DNA of 6,951 nt. Origin: Bacteroidaceae bacterium (GTDB lineage Bacteria; Bacteroidota; Bacteroidia; Bacteroidales; Bacteroidaceae). Under the pieces are notes generated by a model. That model made no database searches. It had not been told where the DNA came from and was given only the letters and a program-made list of their open reading frames with translations. Shown one piece after another: positions 1-5,407 of the stretch. The stretch is taken from assembly GCA_017557475.1 (NCBI GenBank), contig JAFYYO010000018.1:1-6951 (forward strand). The letters are read 5' to 3'. Both the position numbers and the translations under genes were made by a program. The number at the start of each line of letters is the position of its first letter. The stretch's first letter is position 1.

Positions 1-208
1 CGTGAGCCGTAGGTTTTTGGGCTTCTTTGCAGAGTGTTTCGACTGTTTCCTGCGAAGGAGGCATATCGGGACTTCCGATTGCGAGACTGATGATGTCCAT
101 TCCCTGAGCATTCATCGCAGCCACTTCCTTCAGTTTTCGGCTGAAGTAATACTCTTTCACGTCGGCCAATCTCTCTGCCGGCTTTATGTCAAATTGTTTG
201 CTTTCCAT
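1..208 (-). CDS. PLP-dependent class I/II aminotransferase, N-terminal fragment
   Basis: The first 69 residues are visible, starting MESKQFDIKPAERL; the rest lies beyond the left edge. The stretch IISLAIGSPDMPPS (about residues 41-54) is the N-terminal substrate-arm signature of fold-type I aminotransferases (usual form 'I.L..G.PD..P'). Enzymes of this kind transfer amino groups between glutamate or aspartate and keto acids. Next to pheA the likely job is making phenylalanine and tyrosine from phenylpyruvate and hydroxyphenylpyruvate, but that rests on context. The ATG lies inside the end of pheA: the genes overlap by 20 bp in different frames, which suggests translational coupling. The upstream signal (CGAAG) is weak. 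The catalytic lysine region is outside the window, so substrate class cannot be judged; an LL-diaminopimelate or aspartate aminotransferase annotation is also possible. Confidence 0.87.
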   Translation of the reverse strand, partial: MESKQFDIKPAERLADVKEYYFSRKLKEVAAMNAQGMDIISLAIGSPDMPPSQETVETLCKEAQKPTAH

Positions 209-1031
209 CTTCGTATATGCCAAGTTGTTTGAGTTCGCGGGTCAGCGGAGTGATGGCGTTGAGTGCCTGTCTGTAGCGTTTCTCCTCGCTGAAGGAGAGG
301 TCGATGTAGAACATATATTGCCACTCTTGACCTATAATCGGCAGACTTTGTATCTTTGTCAGGTTGAGTTTATAGAATGAGAGGACCGAAAGAATTGCGC
401 TCAAACTGCCTTCTTCGTGGGGAAGGGTGAAGACGAGACTCGCCTTGTTGATTGGCCTGGCGTTTCGAATCGCCGTAGCCTTCTCGGGATGAGCGAGGAC
501 GAGGAAGCGAGTGAAATTGTGTTTGTTTGTCTCGATGCCTTCCCGCAGCACTTTCATTCCGTAGATTTTGGCGGCGTCGCGATGACAGATGGCAGCGTGT
601 CCCAGTCGATGCTCCCTGCTGATATCGGCTGCAGCCCCTGCTGTGTCGGCCACTTCGACTACCTTGAGGTCAGGATGACGTCTGAGAAACTGGCGACATT
701 GCATGAGTGCGACGGGATGAGAGTTAACTTCGGTAAGGTCTTCCCAATTCTCTTCGGGCAGACACATAATGCTATGACTGATGCGGAGCTTGTGTTCGCC
801 CACAATCGTCATACCGCTGTCTCGCAGCAATTCGTAGTTGTGGAGCAGGCTGCCGGCAATCGTGTTCTCTATCGCCATGAGTCCCAGCAGGTCGGGTGAC
901 GCTTTCAGTCGGTCAAACATCTCCTCGAAAGTGTCACAGCAAACGAGTTCCACTTCCTCATTCTCGAAGAAATGATGAGCCGCGATGTCGTGGAAACTGC
1001 CCTTAATACCCTGTATCGCAATCCGTTTCAT
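189..1031 (-). CDS. pheA: Prephenate dehydratase with ACT domain
   Basis: This 280-residue cytoplasmic enzyme should convert prephenate to phenylpyruvate, the committed step to phenylalanine. The catalytic domain (about 1-182) has the start RIAIQGIKGSFH, the IENTIAGSLLHNYELL segment (54-69), SHP at 104-106 and the catalytic TRF motif at 174-176 (NFTRFLV). The ACT regulatory domain (about 198-272) has GSLSAILSVLSFYKLNLTKI. Where many family members carry the Phe-binding ESRP motif, this protein reads QSLP (228-231). There is no fused chorismate mutase, and the length fits stand-alone dehydratases. I chose the ATG at 1031, which follows AGGAACAAG; an in-frame ATG at 1058 would add nine residues but sits within the terminator-like hairpin. 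Transcription probably starts near 1214 and passes through the Phe/Tyr attenuator. The gene overlaps the aminotransferase by 20 bp. Confidence 0.95.
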   Translation of the reverse strand: MKRIAIQGIKGSFHDIAAHHFFENEEVELVCCDTFEEMFDRLKASPDLLGLMAIENTIAGSLLHNYELLRDSGMTIVGEHKLRISHSIMCLPEENWEDLTEVNSHPVALMQCRQFLRRHPDLKVVEVADTAGAAADISREHRLGHAAICHRDAAKIYGMKVLREGIETNKHNFTRFLVLAHPEKATAIRNARPINKASLVFTLPHEEGSLSAILSVLSFYKLNLTKIQSLPIIGQEWQYMFYIDLSFSEEKRYRQALNAITPLTRELKQLGIYEDGKQTI

Positions 1032-1051
1032 CTTGTTCCTGTCTTTAACGC

Positions 1052-1083
1052 AAAACATCCCGCTTCACTGTGTGAGCGGGATG
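1052..1083 (-). terminator. Attenuator terminator hairpin upstream of pheA
   Basis: Read on the minus strand, CATCCCGCT (1083-1075) pairs perfectly with AGCGGGATG (1064-1056). A one-base bulge at 1065 is followed by three more pairs (1074-1072 with 1068-1066) and a three-base loop. The stem is followed at once by TTTT (1055-1052), then GCGTT. This is a G+C-rich stem plus a short U-run, placed in the leader 25 bases before the pheA start, where a conditional intrinsic terminator belongs. The U-run is short, so efficiency is uncertain. The 3' arm contains an 11-base sequence repeated upstream, which makes an alternative structure possible. Confidence 0.8.
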
Positions 1084-1200
1084 CTTCTATATTTTCCTGT
1101 GTTATACCTTATTTATATATATACGACGACCCGCTTCACTTCATTTGCTAAAGTAAAAGTAATAGTAAAATCCGAAGTAGAATTTGCTGTTCTGGGTCAT
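1059..1200 (-). promoter_or_regulatory. Phe/Tyr transcription attenuator (competing hairpins)
   Basis: The exact 11-mer AGTGAAGCGGG occurs twice on the minus strand, at 1140-1130 and 1069-1059. Between them, CCCGCTCAC (1080-1072) can pair with either copy. Pairing with the downstream copy makes the terminator, extended by CAT/ATG. Pairing with the upstream copy makes a shorter antiterminator that hides the terminator's 5' arm. The upstream copy begins at the base after the leader-peptide stop codon. A ribosome that reaches the stop would cover it and allow termination, while one stalled on Phe or Tyr codons would leave it free. A further pairing, AUGACCC at the leader start (1200-1194) with GGGUCGU (1132-1126, one G-U pair), could supply the 1:2 hairpin of classical attenuators. 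The structures are read by eye; the mechanism is inferred from the trp/phe/his attenuator model. Confidence 0.82.
1141..1200 (-). CDS. Phe/Tyr-rich leader peptide of the pheA operon
   Basis: A complete 19-codon ORF reads MTQNSKFYFGFYYYFYFSK and ends in TGA. Residues 7-17 hold five Phe and five Tyr with a single Gly, far from any chance composition. The peptide is probably not functional as a protein; its translation would sense charged tRNA-Phe and tRNA-Tyr. AAGAAAAG directly upstream may serve as a weak ribosome site. The start lies only about 14 bases after the expected transcription start, as expected for a leader peptide. The analogue in enterobacteria is pheL, but no homology is implied. 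Using both aromatic residues fits an operon that feeds both pathways through pheA, an aminotransferase and probably downstream genes. Confidence 0.85.
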   Translation of the reverse strand: MTQNSKFYFGFYYYFYFSK

Positions 1201-1219
1201 CTTTTCTTGTTTTTCGATG

Positions 1220-1251
1220 CAAAGGTAAGACAATTCTGTTTTTCTGCCAAA
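1220..1251 (-). promoter_or_regulatory. Bacteroidota-type promoter of the pheA operon
   Basis: TTTG (1251-1248), a 20-base spacer and TACCTTTG (1227-1220) match the Bacteroidota housekeeping promoter (-33 TTTG, -7 TAnnTTTG). The expected start point is near 1213-1215, just ahead of the leader peptide ATG at 1200. This positions the leader and attenuator on the pheA transcript. Confidence 0.82.
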
Positions 1252-1303
1252 CGAATGTCGAAATATTTTTCGATTAAGGTGAAAAAAAAGTATATGCAGT
1301 TAC

Positions 1304-1391
1304 GTTGGCAAACATAACACGTTATGATTGCAAACATAACACGTTATAATCGCCATCATAACACGTTATCTTTGCAATCATAACGTGTGAT
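1304..1391. repeat. Four-unit 22-bp tandem array of near-palindromes
   Basis: The 12-mer ATAACACGTTAT occurs three times exactly, starting at 1314, 1336 and 1358, each 22 bp apart. A fourth, altered copy (ATAACGTGTGAT) sits at 1380, again 22 bp on. Each core is an inverted repeat, ATAAC-AC-GTTAT. The 10-bp spacers are related to one another: GTTGGCAAAC, GATTGCAAAC, AATCGCCATC, CTTTGCAATC. A possible decayed copy starts at 1292 (7 of 12 matches). Copy four is almost the reverse complement of copy three, so they could pair as a 13-bp stem with one mismatch. The array ends about 53 bp upstream of the pheA -33 box and covers the end of the transporter gene. Possible roles are operator sites on one DNA face, a structural or terminator element, or a dispersed chromosomal repeat. 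Confidence 0.88.
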
Positions 1392-2366
1392 GTTTTGTGA
1401 TGACTGCTGTGATGTTGATTTGGGGAGCGAGTCCTTCCTGTAAAGTTGCCACGCATTATAGACATTATGCCAGACGCTGTAGAAGCCTCCAGCCAGCGCT
1501 GTCAGGGGATCGAGGAAGGTGTAGCCCACCCAGATAGCGAGTATGGTGTTCTTCTGTCCGCAGGCTTGTCCAGCAGTAACGGCTTCGTCATAATGCCCTC
1601 CAACAAGTCGTCCTACTCCAAACTGCAAGATGCAAGCCAGAAGAGAGCCTATCATAATCAGCAGGCAAGGCAGCAAAGTCACTCCTGCATGCACGATGAT
1701 GCGGGTTGTGACGGCTATCGCAATCGACAAAGCCACTACCCAAAGATGGAAGGGCAGGTCAGGATGAGCGTCGATGAAACGCAGGAAGGATGGGAATGTG
1801 TGACGGATGAAGAAGCCCAGCAGCAGAGGAAAGATGAGCAAAGGGAACACCCTCTTGATAATCATCCAGAAGGACAGCCAGAAACTCAGCCCGCCTGTCG
1901 GATTAACGAGGGGAACAAAAGTCGAGATGAGAACTGCGGCTGTGAGGTTAATCATCATAGTGTAAGCCGTCAGAGAACCAACGTTTCCTCCCAGTTTGGC
2001 AGTCACCACAGCCGCTGCAGTCGCGGTTGGGCAAAGGAAACAGAGCATCGTGCTTTGCAGAAAGAGACGGCTTGTTTCGTCCTCTACCGTTTGATGAATC
2101 AGACAAAGCAAGGCCGCAACGACTCCCTGAAAAGCCAACAACCACCATTGCCAGCCTTTGAGTCGCATGTCTTGAAGTCGGATGCGGCAAAACGTCAGCG
2201 TCAACATCAGGAAGATGAGCGTTGGTTGCACATAATCGACGCCTTCCACAATCACTTCCCTGACTGCCCCTGAGAGTGGCAGACTCCTGAAAAGAAAATA
2301 GGCTGAGGCACCTATAGTCATGCTCAAAGGCAGTGACCAGTTTCTGGCAAAACTTTTGATGTTCAT
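1356..2366 (-). CDS. SBF/BASS-family (bile acid:sodium symporter-like) membrane transporter
   Basis: The 336-residue inner-membrane protein has roughly nine to ten hydrophobic segments (about 13-30, 45-60, 73-90, 103-122, 129-150, 173-187, 207-226, 231-250, 264-285, 287-305). Two discontinuous-helix motifs typical of the family are visible: CPTATAAAVVTAKLGGN (112-128) and GQACGQKNTILAIW (266-279), followed by a PLTALAGGFYSVWHN-like stretch. Family members move bile acids, organic anions or metabolites with sodium; the substrate here cannot be told. I chose ATG at 2366 (GCAGAAGA upstream) over an in-frame TTG at 2393 that lies inside the -7 box. The last residues, ITRYDCKDNVL, are encoded by the 22-bp repeat array, so the extreme C-terminus is probably not functionally constrained. 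It is transcribed toward the pheA operon, which has its own promoter. Confidence 0.85.
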   Translation of the reverse strand: MNIKSFARNWSLPLSMTIGASAYFLFRSLPLSGAVREVIVEGVDYVQPTLIFLMLTLTFCRIRLQDMRLKGWQWWLLAFQGVVAALLCLIHQTVEDETSRLFLQSTMLCFLCPTATAAAVVTAKLGGNVGSLTAYTMMINLTAAVLISTFVPLVNPTGGLSFWLSFWMIIKRVFPLLIFPLLLGFFIRHTFPSFLRFIDAHPDLPFHLWVVALSIAIAVTTRIIVHAGVTLLPCLLIMIGSLLACILQFGVGRLVGGHYDEAVTAGQACGQKNTILAIWVGYTFLDPLTALAGGFYSVWHNVYNAWQLYRKDSLPKSTSQQSSQNITRYDCKDNVL

Positions 2367-2390
2367 TCTTCTGCTTTGCTTTTCGTCGGA

Positions 2391-2398
2391 CAAAATTA
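2391..2398 (-). promoter_or_regulatory. Candidate -7 box for the transporter gene
   Basis: TAATTTTG on the minus strand fits the TAnnTTTG consensus and lies 25 bases before the transporter ATG, giving a leader of about 18-20 bases. No clear TTTG is seen at the -33 distance, so the call rests on one box and its placement. It shares the 155-bp intergenic region with the divergent promoter at 2463. Confidence 0.5.
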
Positions 2399-2462
2399 GT
2401 CAAAAACTTTCGCTTAGCAGGTTTTTATGTTGGGAAAATTTCGTTATATGATGTCTTTTTTC

Positions 2463-2470
2463 TACCTTTG
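2463..2470 (+). promoter_or_regulatory. Candidate -7 box for the divergent plus-strand gene
   Basis: TACCTTTG matches TAnnTTTG and is identical to the pheA -7 box. The -33 position holds TTTCG (2439-2443) rather than TTTG, a weak match. Transcription would start near 2476, giving a leader of about 46 bases. That leader contains a short heptamer repeat, TGTAATT twice (2494-2507), followed by TGTTAAG and the ATG at 2522. No strong Shine-Dalgarno sequence is visible. Confidence 0.6.
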
Positions 2471-2521
2471 TGCGCGAAATAGAAATTGTGTATTGTAATT
2501 TGTAATTTGTTAAGTAATTAG

Positions 2522-3052
2522 ATGAATCTTTATATCAGATATTTCGACGAAGAGACTCTCGTCTATAGTGTGCAGGAGGCCCTCGATTTTCTTGCTTCTT
2601 TGGATGATGTTGAAGTTACCGAAGAGATGGCAAGCGAACTGGAGAAATTCATGGCCAGCAGTGCGATGTACCCCAAACATGTTAAGGTGCACCAGCGTGC
2701 TTTCTGTATTGTCATAAAGACGACTGCCGCTACGATGGAGGAGTTCAAGGCAAAGGGAGCGAGCGGAAACAAGGTGGAGAAGATAGCTCAGAAGGAAGCT
2801 GTTTCGCAGTATGCTAAGCCCCAGCCTGGTTGGTACGCAGCTAAGATAACATTCAAGCGTGTCATCGTAACACCTGAAACGCAGAAATGTCACTATGTCG
2901 ATACGCCTTTTGTGTGCAAAGTGAAGGCCGAGAGCACTCAGGACTGCTATGAGAAGGTGCTTGCTCACCTGCGTGGCCGTCAGGATATCGACCCCAGAAG
3001 CCAGTATCCAAGTATTAAGAGCCCCAACTTTGAGTTCGACTTTTTAGGATAG
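2522..3052 (+). CDS. Unrecognised 176-residue protein
   Basis: I do not recognise a family. The protein begins MNLYIRYFDEETLVYS and ends FEFDFLG. It has no signal peptide, membrane segment or obvious metal or nucleotide motif, so it is probably cytoplasmic. The N-terminal third is acidic and looks helical (about 17-48). The middle has a Lys/Ala-rich stretch (76-98). The last part has short beta-like strands around WYAAKITFKRVIV and FVCKVKAES. The coding frame is credible: it has a candidate promoter at 2463, no competing open frame of matching quality, and codon use like its neighbours. It lies 41 bp before the GH25 gene on the same strand with no TAnnTTTG box between them, so the two may be co-transcribed. 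That gives no firm clue to function. Confidence 0.8.
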   Translation: MNLYIRYFDEETLVYSVQEALDFLASLDDVEVTEEMASELEKFMASSAMYPKHVKVHQRAFCIVIKTTAATMEEFKAKGASGNKVEKIAQKEAVSQYAKPQPGWYAAKITFKRVIVTPETQKCHYVDTPFVCKVKAESTQDCYEKVLAHLRGRQDIDPRSQYPSIKSPNFEFDFLG

Positions 3053-3093
3053 AACCCTTAACCTCCGTTAGAAGGAACAAGAGACAGCGGTAA

Positions 3094-3972
3094 ATGACAA
3101 ACAGCTCAAAGGCAACTTCCTATCTTTTCGTTAGGGGAAGACGAATGTTCTTTTCTCCCCTTAAATGGGGATGGGCGGTCCTGCTCTTGTTTCTTGTGCT
3201 GACGCAGACCACGTTTGCTGACAAGAAGAAGGGAAAAGAGATAGAGCAAATCTACACTCTTCCAGAGCCGGATGCTTTGCCAAAAGCTCCGCAGCCAGAC
3301 CAATTGCAGCCTCGCGTAGCTGAGCTTCGGCCACCAATTCGCCATACTGTTGCAGGCGGACAGGGCATCGACGTCTCCCACTATCAAGGGCGCATCGATT
3401 GGGATGAAGTGGTTACCAACAAAGATATCCAGTTCGTCTATGTCAAAGCAACTGAAGGCGGCAATCTGGTCGACGAGTTCTATCTGCGCAACCTCTATGG
3501 TGCGAAGCGAGTCGGCATACCTGTAGGTTGCTATCATTTCTTTAGTCCAACCGTCAGCGCACTCGTTCAATTGGAGAACTTCCGCTCCACCGTCGACCCT
3601 CGTCAGCAGGACCTCATCCCGATTGTCGATGTCGAGAAACGCGGCAAAGCCTCGCTTGTTCAGTTCCAGAAAAGCCTGAAAGCCTTCTTGGACGGTGTGG
3701 AGCGAATGTTCGGAGTGAAGCCAATCATCTATACAGGCGTGAACTTCTATGCCAAATACCTCGAAGGGAAGTTCATGGAATACAAGTTCATGGTGGCTCG
3801 CTATGCGGATGAATTCCCAGGTTTGAGCGAAGATGTGCCCATTGTTTTGTGGCAATATTCCAGTACAAGCTATGTTGATGGCATTAGGGGACACGTCGAC
3901 AAGAGTGTCTTCCTGGATCGTTATGGTTTAGCCGATATTCTGCTTCCTTCCACAGGTGGTGGAAAGAAGTAA
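3094..3972 (+). CDS. Secreted or anchored GH25 lysozyme (muramidase)
   Basis: The 292-residue protein should cleave the MurNAc-GlcNAc bond of peptidoglycan outside the cytoplasm. After a basic start, residues 27-42 (AVLLLFLVLTQTTFAD region) form a signal peptide or membrane anchor, then a Pro-rich linker (55-81) leads to the GH25 domain (about 90-280). Visible family features are GIDVSHYQG (91-99, Asp93), KATEG (118-122), YHFF (147-150), the catalytic DxE motif at Asp179-Val-Glu181, and WQYSS (253-257). All expected acidic catalytic residues are present. The start is uncertain: ATG 3094 has a poor ribosome site, while ATG 3145 (residue 18) follows AGGGGAAG and gives a more typical signal peptide. 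It may act in wall remodelling or against other bacteria. No immunity gene is recognisable nearby, which favours a housekeeping role. Confidence 0.92.
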   Translation: MTNSSKATSYLFVRGRRMFFSPLKWGWAVLLLFLVLTQTTFADKKKGKEIEQIYTLPEPDALPKAPQPDQLQPRVAELRPPIRHTVAGGQGIDVSHYQGRIDWDEVVTNKDIQFVYVKATEGGNLVDEFYLRNLYGAKRVGIPVGCYHFFSPTVSALVQLENFRSTVDPRQQDLIPIVDVEKRGKASLVQFQKSLKAFLDGVERMFGVKPIIYTGVNFYAKYLEGKFMEYKFMVARYADEFPGLSEDVPIVLWQYSSTSYVDGIRGHVDKSVFLDRYGLADILLPSTGGGKK

Positions 3973-3994
3973 AGCTAAAAAAGTTTCAAAAGGT

Positions 3995-4025
3995 TTTGCG
4001 GTAAGCGAAAAAAAGCGTATCTTTG
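3995..4025 (+). promoter_or_regulatory. Bacteroidota-type promoter of the deoxynucleoside kinase pair
   Basis: TTTG (3995-3998), a 19-base spacer and TATCTTTG (4018-4025) match both boxes of the Bacteroidota promoter. The expected start near 4031-4033 gives a very short leader before the ATG at 4045. The kinases therefore need not rely on read-through from the lysozyme gene. Confidence 0.82.
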
Positions 4026-4044
4026 TGGAGTCATACCAGAAAGA

Positions 4045-4671
4045 ATGCACATAGTTATCGCAGGAAACATAGGCAGCGGCAAGACTACGCTGACCGAAAT
4101 GCTCGCCCAGCACTACCATTGGGAGCCGATGTACGAGCAGGTTACGTTCAATCCTTACCTCGAGGACTACTACAAGGACATCGAGCGTTGGTCCTTTCCC
4201 ATGGAAGTATTCTTCCTGAAGGAGCGTTTCCGTGACCTCATGGAGATGCAAAAGAGCGGGAAAGACACGATTCAGGACCGTTCCATTTACGAAGGAGTGT
4301 ACGTCTTCGCTACCAATAACAAGCAGATGGGTAACCTGAGCGACCGCGACTTCGACACCTTCATGGAACTCTTCGGACACATGACGAACATCGTTCGCTA
4401 CCCGGATCTCATGATTTACCTGCGCGCCAGTATTCCTCATCTTGTTCGTAACATCCAGAAACGTGGCCGTAATTGCGAGCAGAGCATACAATTGGAATAC
4501 CTCAAAGGCTTGAACGACCTCTACGAAGACTTCATTTATAATAAGTATAAGGGCAAAGTCCTGACCGTCGAGGTTGACAATATCGACTACCAACACAACC
4601 CAAAAGACTTCAAAGACATAACCGACAAAATCGACGGACTGCTCTATGGCATGTTCCCACTCGAGAGTTAG
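4045..4671 (+). CDS. Deoxynucleoside kinase, first paralog (possibly dGK-like)
   Basis: This 208-residue cytoplasmic kinase of the dCK/dGK family should phosphorylate a deoxynucleoside with ATP for nucleotide salvage. It has the P-loop GNIGSGKTTL (7-16), catalytic Glu31, NPYL (36-39), DRS (78-80) and the lid arginines in KRGR (139-142). Compared with its neighbour it has Glu54 in WSFPMEVFFL where the paralog has Gln, Gly84 in IYEGVYVFA where the paralog has Asp, and EQVTF in place of EPVET after the catalytic Glu. By ungapped motif matching, positions 54 and 84 correspond to human dCK Gln97 and Asp133, which contact the base. From memory, Bacillus subtilis deoxyguanosine kinase also has Glu at the first position, so a dG preference is plausible but not shown. 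It is followed 55 bp later by the second paralog. Confidence 0.93.
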   Translation: MHIVIAGNIGSGKTTLTEMLAQHYHWEPMYEQVTFNPYLEDYYKDIERWSFPMEVFFLKERFRDLMEMQKSGKDTIQDRSIYEGVYVFATNNKQMGNLSDRDFDTFMELFGHMTNIVRYPDLMIYLRASIPHLVRNIQKRGRNCEQSIQLEYLKGLNDLYEDFIYNKYKGKVLTVEVDNIDYQHNPKDFKDITDKIDGLLYGMFPLES

Positions 4672-4690
4672 TCGATTGCCAGGAACGAAA

Positions 4691-4720
4691 CCCTAATCCC
4701 TAATCCCTAATCTCTAATCC
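4691..4720 (+). repeat. CCCTAAT heptamer tandem repeat between the kinase genes
   Basis: CCCTAAT occurs three times (4691-4711), followed by CTCTAAT (4712-4718) and CC. It fills most of the 55-bp gap between the two kinase genes and ends six bases before the second ATG. An SD-like AGGAACG (4681-4687) lies on its far side, about 40 bases from that ATG. Short tandem repeats like this can change copy number by slippage, which here would alter spacing but not reading frame. No terminator or promoter box is seen in the gap. Confidence 0.85.
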
Positions 4721-4726
4721 AAAATT

Positions 4727-5347
4727 ATGCACATCGCAATCGCTGGAAACATAGGAAGTGGCAAGACCACCCTTACCAAGTTGCTCGTCAAGCGCTATGG
4801 CTGGACACCTCGCTACGAGCCTGTCGAGACAAATCCCTACCTCGATGACTTCTATCAGGACATGAATCGCTGGAGCTTCAACCTGCAGGTTTACTTCCTG
4901 AACAAGCGTTTCCGCGATGTCGTCGAGATTTCAAAGAGCACAGACACTATCATTCAGGACCGCACCATCTTTGAGGACGCACGCATCTTCGCCCCCAATC
5001 TCCATGCACAAGGCTACATGAGCGACCGCGACTTCAAGAACTATAGCGACCTCTTCGACCTGATGATGTCGCTCGTAGGACTGCCTGACCTGATGATTTA
5101 CATACGCAGCTCCATCCCGAACCTCATTGCTCAGATTGCCAAACGAGGCCGCGAGTACGAGCAAAGCATACGCATCGACTACCTCAACGGCCTGAATGAA
5201 CGCTACGAGGAATGGATTAAGAACTATCCCGGAAAGTTGCTCATCGTGGATGGCGACACGCTGAAGTTCGAGTCGAACATCGCCGACTTCCAGCGCATCA
5301 CAGAGCAAATCGACGCTAAGCTCTACGGACTATTCCCAGAGGTATAG
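4727..5347 (+). CDS. Deoxynucleoside kinase, second paralog (dAK/dCK-like)
   Basis: This 206-residue paralog of the preceding kinase aligns with it without gaps over about the first 165 residues. It has the P-loop GNIGSGKTTL (7-16), EPVETNPYL (31-39) with catalytic Glu31, Gln54 in WSFNLQVYFL, DRT (78-80), Asp84 in IFEDARIFA and KRGR (139-142). Gln54 and Asp84 are the residues found in dCK-type enzymes, so deoxyadenosine/deoxycytidine preference is the better guess. Lactobacillus has tandem dAK/dGK genes whose products form a heterodimer; a similar arrangement is conceivable here. No own promoter is visible, so it is probably co-transcribed with the first kinase. No Shine-Dalgarno sequence lies close to the ATG, because the heptamer repeat occupies that place. 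Confidence 0.93.
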   Translation: MHIAIAGNIGSGKTTLTKLLVKRYGWTPRYEPVETNPYLDDFYQDMNRWSFNLQVYFLNKRFRDVVEISKSTDTIIQDRTIFEDARIFAPNLHAQGYMSDRDFKNYSDLFDLMMSLVGLPDLMIYIRSSIPNLIAQIAKRGREYEQSIRIDYLNGLNERYEEWIKNYPGKLLIVDGDTLKFESNIADFQRITEQIDAKLYGLFPEV

Positions 5348-5407
5348 TGCTGTATCGTCCTCTCTCTCTGGCACATTCTCCGTTTAGGCGTACATACTTC
5401 TTGGGAT

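Noticed and set aside
417..899. Plus-strand ORF of 160 codons and neighbouring plus-strand ORFs over 2-380
   Set aside because: They lie antisense to the prephenate dehydratase and aminotransferase genes, which have unmistakable motifs.
1052..1083. Reading the hairpin as a plus-strand terminator
   Set aside because: No plus-strand gene ends before it, and the plus-strand side has no clean T-run. The minus-strand side has TTTT and the leader logic.
1304..1391. CRISPR array
   Set aside because: The 12-bp repeats and 10-bp related spacers are far too short, and no cas genes are nearby. The same applies to 5408-5491.
1446..2273. 275-codon plus-strand ORF
   Set aside because: It is antisense to the transporter; its product is a hydrophilic Gln/Ser/Arg-rich chain of the kind produced opposite membrane-protein genes.
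2367..2393. TTG start at 2393 for the transporter
   Set aside because: The TTG lies within the TAATTTTG -7 box, and the ATG at 2366 has a better upstream sequence and fits family length.
3106..3894. 262-codon minus-strand ORF opposite the lysozyme, and the minus-strand ORFs opposite the kinases (3928-4596, 4931-5308)
   Set aside because: All are antisense to genes with complete catalytic motifs and show no family features or start signals.
3946..3966. TTCCAC/GTGGAA hairpin at the end of the lysozyme gene as a terminator
   Set aside because: The six-base-pair stem lies inside the coding sequence and is not followed by a T-run.
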